From Heterohyrax brucei (lineage: Eukaryota > Chordata > Mammalia > Hyracoidea > Procaviidae): 64,000 bases of DNA. The stretch is taken from positions 130,750,796 through 130,814,795 of the forward strand of contig CM053142.1 of NCBI GenBank assembly GCA_028571685.1, in the 5' to 3' direction. Of the stretch, positions 55,666 through 64,000 are shown piece by piece. Under the pieces are notes generated by a model that did no database searches, was not told the origin of the DNA, and saw only the letters and a list, made by a program, of their open reading frames with translations. The position numbers were made by a program, and so were the translations under genes. Every line of letters begins with the position of its first letter. Positions within the stretch are counted from its first letter, which is position 1.

Positions 55666-57239
55666 CTATAACCAAAATGCTAAAAGTTATCCAGCAATAA
55701 GAGGATTACGGGATGTACAATTCTCTGTATTTGTCAAATTTCTATAATACATACACATCACTTTTATCAGCAGGAAATCAAAACGTTTGTGTTTTGAAAA
55801 AGAAATTATAGGTTTTAGCCTGGAATGTCAGGAGCTTCTCTGCCAAGAATCAGCTAAGGCAAACCAGCATTAAACAAGCTACAGAGGATTAGTGAGTGCT
55901 CAGCCTCCAAACGCTGCAGCAAGGAGCAACAGAGGAACATCCTGGACCTAGATAGCACCTACACGGCACTTGTCATTCTCCCCTCTGCACACCTAACACA
56001 TGTCGTGAAATAACTGCCCCTATAATCAGCTGAGCCAGGATGCAGCCTCAAAATCTTCAACCTAGAGGCAACCGCTACCATTCAACTAAGGTTGACACTT
56101 GAGAGGAAACCTATTCGTCACTAGTAATAAGCCATCTTATCCAAAGACTGCAAGGTTAAGATTTTGCACACTTTCAAATGTATATGATGCATTAAACATT
56201 TTCACTTTCACATCTAAGTTCTCATGTATCTTCACAAAATTCTGTGAGGTGGGCAGGACAATATTTTTATCTCTCTTAATGGAACTGAGGGAATGGAATA
56301 GAGGTTAAAATCACACAGCACAGCTCCAGTCGCCTCATTCCCACACTGCTGTGTGCCTTTCTGTGGTTCACATAAACCTCTGCAGGCTATGAGTGAGGTC
56401 ACAATTGCACACCAAACACACCAACCATAACAGAGAGGGGCTGGTAGAAGGGGGCAGCACTAACTGTGGGCAGAGATAGGCTGCAGATAATGAATAACTC
56501 ATTACTAATACATTACTGTCAACAACTCTGAAAATAAATAGTGGAGAACTAAAAGAAGTGAAGTTTGCAAATTTCATAACAAAAACTCCCTCTTCAAGGG
56601 CAGGGCTTCTAGAAGCCTAACATGTTTGTTTGTTACCATAGTAACCATATCTGGCTGCCAATTTGACCTACTGTGAAGTAGCTTTTTATTTGAGAGTCTC
56701 CACTCTGCAAGTACAGATTGCTCAAATGGCTTTCTCATCTTTTCACACTTTGCTGTTGCCTTCTCTGCAGTTGTACACAAGTTCAGTGATGGAGAAAAAT
56801 AAAGTATCTTCATGACTGCCCCAAAGTAGAGTGCCAATTCATACTACTGTTCTATCTGTCCAAAGTAAGGTGCTTATTCCACCACCACCAAGCAACTGTC
56901 CGATTGCCATTTGAGATGGTGTGACCCCTGCCTGTGGCAACCCAATTAATGGAAGTTCCATGATAGGAAACAAGTGTAAGAAACCCCATTCCCACAGGAA
57001 GAAGAGTGGAACTCTAAAGTAGAAAAGACTCATAAGAAAATGAATCCTTCTCTAATCTACTGGACCACATGATGACGACGAGTCAGGAAGTTTGTTTTCT
57101 CTTCAATCTCCCACTTCGGCTATGCACCCTTGTACCCCTACACACACACACATCATTTACCATCCCATTAACTCTCCTACTTGTTCCCCATCTTCCTAAG
57201 ACATTCTCCAGCCCACCTCCCATCAGATACCCATGGTCT
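55666..57239. other. Intergenic, largely unique
   Basis: Contains a probable reversed MIR at about 56195-56345 ('aaattctgtgaggtgggcag'). Nothing coding recognised. Confidence 0.4.
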
Positions 57240-57478
57240 AAATCCTGTATTTTGGACATGTTTTCAAAAGGAACCAGTTTCTGGAGGAGGATATCAGGCA
57301 TGTTAAAGCTGAGCATTCCCCCAGAAGAGGAAAAACACTGAGATGGATGGACACAACGGCTGCAATGATGGACTCAAACATAGCAACGACGGTGAGGTGG
57401 CCCAGCACCAGGCGGCGTTTTCATTCCGTTGTATATAGGGTAGTTATGAGTTGGAAATGACTCAACAACAACAAACCC
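57240..57478 (+). mobile_element. RTE LINE 3' end
   Basis: 'gtattttggacatgttttca', 'tggaggaggatatcaggcat', 'tggatggacacaacggctgc' and the terminus 'gagttggaaatgactcaaca', then AAC repeats. Translation shows YFGHVF and RWMDT, the RTE C-terminal signature. Confidence 0.87.
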
Positions 57479-57675
57479 CAAGCTCAAACCCATTGCCACT
57501 GAGTTAATTCTGACTCATAACGACCATGTAGAACAGAACTGCCCCAAAAGGTTTCCAAGGCTGTAATCTTTACAGAAGCAAACTGCCACATCATTATCCC
57601 ATGGAGGAGCTGGTGGATTCCCACCACTGACTTTTCACCTAAGAGCTTAACCACTGCACCACCAGGATTTCTTAT
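57479..57675 (-). mobile_element. AfroSINE, long form
   Basis: Reverse copy directly abutting the RTE tail: 'gccactgagttaattctgac', 'gtaatctttacagaagcaaa', 'gagcttaaccactgcaccac'. Confidence 0.9.
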
Positions 57676-57721
57676 CTTTCCCCACCTTGATGCCTTTTCT
57701 TTCTGATTTTGTAAGAAAATA

Positions 57722-58275
57722 CAAGGACTGCCAATTAAATTCATGAACTCATCCTAGAAAAAGTGCTACATACCTCATGGCTGAATATTGCTACAGTCAC
57801 CTTTGAAGTACTCCCCTTAGGAAGCTATGCACGGACACTAGGGCCTGTTCCACCCTTCAAAGCAACTTTGAAGCTCGTTATCTGGAATGGCCATCAGAGC
57901 TGGCATCGTATTACCCTGAATGTCATCAAAATGTCTTCGTTTCAACATTAACTTTATCTCCAGGTAAAGAAAAAGGTCATTAGGTGCCAGATCAGGTGAG
58001 TAGAGAGGATATTCCGATACAGTTATTTGCTTACTGGTTAAAAACTCCCTCACAGACAACTACACAGTTAAGTTCGGGAACTTGCCATCTTGTACTGTAC
58101 ACAATGGCCACTCCAGAAAGAGTTCCAAAATTGCTTTGAAGGGTAGACTAGGCACTGGCATGGGTACACAGCTTCTGAAGGAGAGTACTCTGAATGTGAC
58201 CATGATGATACTCAGCAATGAGTTATGTAGCACTTAGAACAATTAAGTTTATATACTTAACTGTCAAACCGCCTA
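57722..58275. mobile_element. Mariner-derived foldback element, copy C
   Basis: Left arm 57722-57890 and right arm 58104-58275 are inverted repeats ('cccttcaaagcaactttgaa' against 'ttccaaaattgctttgaagg'). The minus strand 57838-58059 still translates to a mariner C-terminus with YSPDLAPNDLFLYLEIK, the motif with the third catalytic aspartate, then a GWNRP end. No N-terminal half. Confidence 0.88.
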
Positions 58276-58759
58276 TTATATCTCCTTAGGCAATATGCAA
58301 ATAAGAGGAGCTGTTCTTTAGCCTTTTGATTTACACTAAGACTGACCCTGGTATAAACTTGTTCTCCATTTTGGGGGTGCAGGAGTGAAGGGATGGTAGG
58401 GGTTGTGCTGTCAGCATCGCCTCCTTTAAGCCTTGTTAGATCCGTCCTACTGTGTGCCTTAAGACTGCCAGCTCCAAGTATCCAGAGCTACAAGAAGGTC
58501 CGTACCCTCCCCAAGCTCCCCAAGGCCACACCCCTGCTGTTGGCAAACGAGATCCACTGATCTACTTGAGTGTAGAGTGAGAAGCATAAGACCATTGAAA
58601 GAATGATGGGCTGAAGTCAGAACACCAGAGTCAGAACACAATACCGGCCCTTCTTCTCGTAATTATGTGTATGGACTCGGTGTCTAAGTCCTCTTCAGGA
58701 TAATAATCATTATAAAGTACTATGGAATCGTGTGAAGTTAATATAGCACTATCAGGGAA
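58276..58759. other. Intergenic, nothing recognised
   Basis: Unique-looking spacer. Confidence 0.4.
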
Positions 58760-58940
58760 TAGGAAACACTTGTGGCATAGTGGTTAAGAGCTATGTTTAC
58801 AAATCAAAAGATCAGCAGTTCAAATCCACCAAGTGCTCCTTGGAAACTCTATAGGGCAGTTTTATCTTGTCCTGTAGGGTCACTAAAAGTTGGAATCAAC
58901 TCAGTGGTAACAAGTTTAGGTTTTGTCTTTTTTTAAATCA
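58760..58940 (+). mobile_element. AfroSINE, short form
   Basis: 'cttgtggcatagtggttaag', 'gatcagcagttcaaatccac', 'gttggaatcaactcagtggt'. Confidence 0.92.
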
Positions 58941-59269
58941 GGGAATACCATTGATACTAATTATAGGTGTCAGAGAAGTAAAATGAAATGAGAAAAACTA
59001 GTTTTGTTGAATTAAAAACAAAAGGCATCAGTACATTTTATACAGTGTGGCCTAATTGCCATGCATCACGTAACAATCAGGTTCTCTATTCAATATGTGC
59101 CAGGCTACTGTAAATTTAACAGGATTACAACAATAGGTTCTACTCAGGGTCATCTGCTCACAATCAAAAATAGAAGAACCTCCTGGTGACTTCCGGGAAG
59201 AAATGCAATGGTACCTCCGATGTCCCTCAGAAGTACCTGGATGCAGAAGGTAAGTGTGACAACAAACCA

Positions 59270-59430
59270 AAGGGCTAGAGGTTGCGCCCCACTCAGAGTA
59301 TCCACAAAATAAAAACCTAGCAACATACTTCCAAAAAACTGGCCACTGAAAACCCTACGGAAGACAACACTACTCTGACACGTTGGTTCACCATAAGTGA
59401 AAATCAGCTCACAACTGACTTTAACGTATT
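59270..59430 (+). mobile_element. AfroSINE, diverged
   Basis: 'gctagaggttgcgccccact', 'gccactgaaaaccctacgga', 'caccataagtgaaaatcagc'. Confidence 0.65.
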
Positions 59431-59527
59431 ACATGTTACAGTCTTCTGAATCTGCCAGCTCCCCAAGGTCTACCTGAACTTTTTTGTTTTACTTTATGTT
59501 AATCACACACCTTCCGGATTTATGGAC

Positions 59528-59592
59528 CCCTAGCCTAGGGTCGCCATGAGTCGGATCCGACTCGACAGCACTTAGCTGGCTTTTTAGGTGTT
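59528..59592 (+). mobile_element. AfroSINE tail fragment
   Basis: Well preserved tail only: 'gggtcgccatgagtcggatc', 'cgactcgacagcacttagct'. Confidence 0.8.
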
Positions 59593-59989
59593 TACAAGGC
59601 CAAGGACTGGGCAAAGGGCAATGGGTCCCTCAGGGATAGCTAACGGCCTGGCTTAAATTGGGCATGCGGGCAAATGCTGGATCAAAACGGCTGGCATTCA
59701 CTAGTGGGAAAGGCGGGCACACAGGAGGGGCCTGAGCTGCAAGCAGGGAACAGGGCCACAGAGCGAACAAGAAGGAAGTAGTGTGCACCTGAAACAGTCT
59801 CCACGCGCAGTGAGCAGCAAGCTATGGTCCGTTGTCAGGACTACTGAGAGGCGAGCGCCAAAGCCACAGGGATCAGAGACCACGCAGACGGGATCCTCTA
59901 AGGAAGGGTGCCGGTTGCCAAGGGCTGGGAGTCAGTGACCCGCTGCCCAGCTCTCTGGAGATCTCCCTTAGGGGTGGTTTCTACTGTTC
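59593..59989. other. Intergenic, nothing recognised
   Basis: Slightly GC-richer spacer with no motif of note. Confidence 0.4.
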
Positions 59990-60340
59990 TAATCATTGTT
60001 GTTGTTACACACTGGGGGTCCGCTCATGACAACCCTGTGTCTTCGGAGTGATACATTGCCGGGTCCCGTGCTTCCCTCATGGTCATTGGTATATTTGAGC
60101 TTATTGCTATGGTTACTCTGTAAGTCCACCTCACTGCAGTTTTCCCTAGCTCCCAATGACCTTCTCCTTACAAACATAATGTTCTTTTCCAGCAGTTGTT
60201 CTTTCCTGATGATGACATGTCCAAAATAAAAAAGTCAAAATCTCATCCTCCTTGCTTCTGAGGAACATTCTGGTTGTTACTTCTTCTAAGGCTAATTTGT
60301 CCTCTACTGGTATTACAAGGCCTGAATCTTCACAGTAAGA
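59990..60340 (-). mobile_element. RTE LINE 3' end, reversed
   Basis: Starts 'ttgttgttgttacacactgg' (reversed AAC tail), then 'gaccttctccttacaaacat', 'gatgatgacatgtccaaaat' and 'cttctgaggaacattctggt', the reverse of the RTE order at 24600-24955. Confidence 0.8.
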
Positions 60341-60844
60341 TTCTGAACTAGTGTGCTAACATGTCAGAAAAAAATAAAGCTGGGGAAAATTCCACATCAC
60401 CAAGCCAAAGGGCATGACTCTACTTTTCATGTTAATATGAAAAATAAATAAATCGCTGATATTTCTCCAAATCATCAACTCGGTTTCAGATCTGCTGTTG
60501 GCCTAAAAATGGCAGTTCTGCCCTATGCTTTAGGAGTGAGATTTCCCATCTGGATCAACTACTTTCGACTGGACATTCAAAACCTCAAGAAAAGTGATGA
60601 ATCAGGGAGCGTAATTATATGTCTGTTGCCTGATATTTATAGCATCATGAAACAATAGGTTAGGAAGAAGTCTGGCCGTTCACACCCACAGGGAAGATAT
60701 AGGCCACAGGAAGAAGACGAAATCATGAACTAATCATGGACTAATCCCATGGATTTATCACAAGGATTCCTTCCCAGCCAACCTCACCTCCAAATATTTT
60801 GGTTATACTTTGTCAGTGTAGGGAGGCATATCCTGGTGTCTTTT
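60341..60844. other. Intergenic, nothing recognised
   Basis: AT-rich spacer. Confidence 0.4.
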
Positions 60845-61155
60845 CCAAGCAAAGTTTCCAGCGGCTTCCCGTCAACCTCTGAAGGAAATCCAATCCACTG
60901 AACAGGACGTACAAGGCCTTTCATGATAGTGCTTCTGTGTCTCTAGCAAGTCTCATCTTGTATTGCTGTGCCCCTTGCTCAACCTGATTTAGCCACTCTG
61001 GGTTTCTTTTCCTCCCTTCTCCCACCTCAGAGCCCCCTAACATGCTGCCTCCTCTTCCTGGCCCTCTGGCACCACCTCGCTTCACACACAGCTGCCCTCA
61101 CCACCAGCCTCAGGTTCACCTACACCTTCCAAGGAGGCCTCCTGCTTTGCTCATG
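60845..61155 (+). repeat. L2 ORF2 end
   Basis: 'agcggcttcccgtcaacctc', 'gtacaaggcctttcatgata', then pyrimidine-rich sequence to 'ggttcacctacaccttccaa' in L2 order. Confidence 0.75.
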
Positions 61156-61460
61156 TAGTCATTCAGTAAACACTTACTAAGAACCTAAAGTGGGCTAGGC
61201 TCAGCAGTGAATAGCAAAGCCCTTGCCCTCACGGAGCTTGCATTCAAGTCTGGTAAGACAGACAATAAATAAATGAACAAGATAATATTACACACACTGT
61301 TTTAGATGGTAGTAAGTAATGCAGAGAAAAATAAGCACAGTAAGGGCTCAAGAAGTAAGGGAGAAGACTATTACCATATCTAAAGATTTTCCCCAATACT
61401 CTATCTCTTAGTTTTTGTGTTTCCTTCATATTGCCCATCACAACGTATAACTTTTAACAT

Positions 61461-62720
61461 ATGAGGTACGACAATTAAATTTGTGAACTTATCCTAGAAA
61501 AAGTGCTATATACCTATTGCTAATATCACTGTGGTCACCTTGAGAGTACTCTTCTTGGGAAGCTATGCACTGACAAAAGTTCCTGCTTATCCTTCAAAGC
61601 AATTCTGAAACTCTTTTTCTAGAATGGCTATCAGAGCTAGTGTCATATTACCCTTGATATCTTGAATATCATCCAAATGACTTCCTTCCAATATTTCCAT
61701 TATCTTCAGGTAAAGAAAAACTTTATCGGGTGTCAGATCAGGTGAATAGGAAAGGTATTCCAATACAGTTATTTGTTTACTGGCTAAAAACTATCTCACA
61801 GACCGTGCCATATGAGTGAGTGCATGTCATAATGCAAGAGCCATGAGCTGCTGGTAGAAAGCTCAGATTGTTCTCATCTGACTTTTTCACACAGCCTTTT
61901 CAGCTCTTACAAATAGTAAACTTGGTTAACTGTTTGTCCAGTTGATACAAATTCATAAAGAACAATCCCTCTGATATCAAGAAGTGTTAACAACAATTGT
62001 TTTGATTCTTCATTTGGACTGATGGAACTTTTAGGGTCACAGAGAATTGGCTGACTTCCACTGTCCACTTTGACGTTTTGTTTCAGGGTTGTATTAGTAC
62101 ATCCATGTTTCATCACCAGTGATAACACAGCCCAAAACATCATCTTGCATCTCCAAAAAGTCTTAGCAAACTTCAACTCTCTTTCGCTTTTATTCCTCGG
62201 TTAGATCCTTTGTGATGGTTTTGCACATACCTTTCTCATGCCAAGATTTTCAGTAAAGATTCTCCTGTTTCTCTATTGATGTTTACTTGGTCTGCTATGC
62301 TTCTCACAGTCAGTCGACAATTTTGACGCACAATTCAAGGAATTGTTTGCAATTTTTTCTTCAGTTCTGCCTATTTATTACTGGCAGCCCTCACCTCTTC
62401 ACCAGTGATGCTTTCTCTCCCCTCAGCCAACAACTTCCACTCATGATTCAATGCATTTTTTGCAAAGTTTTCATCAGCGCTGCTTGTTACTTCCTGCCCT
62501 GATCTCTTTTCATCAGTGATACTTCTCTCCCCTCAGAGAAGTGTTTAATCCATTTGTACACTGCCATTTTCTTCATCCCCATAAATTTGGACTAACATGT
62601 CCCTGATTTCACTTCCACTCTTGCAAATTTTAACAAAAAATGTAATGTTTGTTCATTGCTCTAATTTAAACTCCAACATTGTTGTAACGGCACACAAAAA
62701 CCTGCAACAATAATGAATAC
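61461..62720 (-). pseudogene. Mariner transposon D with broken transposase
   Basis: The longest mariner copy. The 3' end lies at 61461 ('gaggtacgacaattaaattt') and is collinear with the left ends of foldback copies A-C up to about 61800. Minus-strand translation in pieces shows, from the N-terminus, EQ-TNITFFVKICKSG near 62650, an HTH/linker, RLTVRSIADQVNINRET near 62310, GCTNTTLKQN and DIRGIVLYEFVSTGQTVNQ (61907-62100), and YSPDLTPD near 61735. Multiple stops and shifts; a 110-bp tandem duplication sits in the DNA-binding part. The 5' terminal inverted repeat is not visible. Confidence 0.85.
62317..62536 (-). repeat. Tandem duplication of about 110 bp inside mariner D
   Basis: Two adjacent units, 62317-62426 and 62427-62536, each carry 'ctttctctcccctcag'-like and 'catcag(c/t)...' blocks at the same spacing and are alignable along their length. 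Confidence 0.75.
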
Positions 62721-62769
62721 CACTCAGCAAGACACCACCACATGTCCACATGAGCACAGCTGGGAGGCA

Positions 62770-64000
62770 CTGATAAAACAGACTTGAAAGGTCTAATTTC
62801 CAGATTTATAGAAAATTTTAAAAAACTCTCAATAACAAGAAGGCATACAATCCAATTAAAAAACGTGCGGAGGACATGAACAGCCTCTTCTCCAAAGACA
62901 CTGAGGTAGATGAACAACATATGAAGAGACTCTCAGTTGTTAGCCATGAGGAAGATGCAAACCAAGAGTGCAGTGAGATACCGTCATGTCAACTGGGGTG
63001 AAGGAAAAGGTAGCACACAATGGACAGGAAGGCCACAGAGCATGTCCAGGGTGAGGGAAACCCTGAAAGGTATGTAAGAATAAAAGACAACATCAGTAAC
63101 TATTACAATGGGGAATCCTACAGCAAGAACAGACAATGGTTCATGAGTGAATGCTTAGGTGGATACACACGCTGAATAGGTGTGGAAGGGCATATGGGAA
63201 TACAGTCAGATGCACATGTCGGTCTGCTGTAGATATGTCTACATACATCGTTGTGCATGCTATATATATGTATGTACTCATATAATACAGCTGTATCCAC
63301 ATACTCATATATAATAGAGAACACAGGATTTCACAGTCATGGAAACATCCTAGACACAACCAAACACCTTATGGAACTGAGTTACTGGGCTTAAAGGGTA
63401 AAGATCATAGACTCAGGGGATGTCTAGGTAAACTGGCACATCACAGTTCATAATGACAAAAGTTCTACATCCTACTGCAGAGTTGCTGTGAGTCAGAGAC
63501 TCAACAGCAATGGTTATGGGTATGGTGAGCAGGGTCTGGGGTCTTAAAGCTTGTGAATGGTCATCTAAGACACAACTACTGGTTTCTTTCTGTCTGGAGC
63601 AAAGGAAAGTAAAGAAAATCAAAGACTCAAGGAAATAATTAGTCAAAAGGACGAATGAACCACTGTCTTCACTAGCCTGAGACCAGAACTAGATGGTGCC
63701 TAGCTACCACTACCAACAACTACAACCAGGATCACAGTAGAAGGTTCGAGTTAGAACAAAATTCAAACTCATAAAAAAGACCAGTCCAAGAGAGACTGGA
63801 GGAATCCAGGAGAATACTACTCTCAGACACCCTTCTACTTTGTAACTAAAGCCGCTGAAGATGACCACCTTTCAGCCAAATAATAGACAGGCCTATAAAA
63901 TAAACAGTAACACCTGTAATGAAAGTGTTTTTTGCAACAATCATCTATATAAGACCAAAAAGACAACATCTGCTCCAAAGTCCAGATGAAAAGACAGGAA
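62770..64000 (+). mobile_element. L1 ORF2 C-terminus and 3' UTR, running off the window
   Basis: Starts in the ORF2 end ('ccaattaaaaaacgtgcgga', 'gaggaagatgcaaaccaaga') and enters a 3' UTR related to 19920-20965 ('ggggtcttaaagcttgtgaa', 'gaactagatggtgcctagct'). A short AfroSINE-tail-like patch sits at 63480-63515. No intact frame. Confidence 0.8.

Overview
The window is mammalian nuclear DNA from an afrothere, most likely an elephant or close relative. About two dozen tRNA-derived SINEs carry the AfroSINE signature: a box-B-like block reading roughly 'gtggttaag...gctaaccaaaaggt...ggttcgaatccacc', then a 3' tail reading 'gggtcactatgagtcggaatcgactc'. RTE-type LINE 3' ends with that same tail accompany them. 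The only protein-coding gene I can support is the 5' half of MDM1, which encodes a microtubule- and centriole-binding protein. It lies on the minus strand with its promoter near 18.3 kb.

Region 1-18.3 kb. Seven coding exons of MDM1 join in frame into exactly 334 codons. In order of transcription they are 18199-18216, 17076-17190, 12764-13125, 11488-11622, 8946-9113, 8741-8844 and 8563-8662. The later exons are not in the window, so 1-8562 is the start of a long intron 7. It is packed with retroelements, including three head-to-tail L1 3'-end blocks (2.87-5.57 kb), several AfroSINEs and RTE tails. A GC-rich, CpG-dense promoter surrounds exon 1 and carries GC boxes, an ETS-like site and three CCAAT boxes.

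Region 18.3-64 kb. I find no exon, RNA gene or CRISPR-like array here. In other mammals the sequence upstream of MDM1 is a long gene-poor interval before RAP1B, with IL22 lying beyond the 3' end of MDM1, which fits. The stretch is a layered record of transposition: AfroSINEs, L1, L2, MIR, RTE, an LTR-like family in three copies, and several mariner/Tc1 fossils.

The most unusual material is as follows. (a) Three copies of a mariner-derived foldback element (22.3, 34.4 and 57.7 kb) have long inverted arms that both come from the 3' end of a mariner transposon. A longer relative at 61.5-62.7 kb carries broken transposase sequence with an internal tandem duplication. (b) A Tc1/mariner fossil at 35.3-35.9 kb has a transposase resembling types I know mainly from arthropods. 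(c) MDM1 intron 6 is only 78 nt, a multiple of three, and open in frame, so its retention would add 26 residues. (d) Two strong CTCF core motifs lie at 2.6 and 48.07 kb. Repeat boundaries given here come from reading by eye and are good to about 10-30 bases; the exon boundaries are exact to the splice sites I could read.
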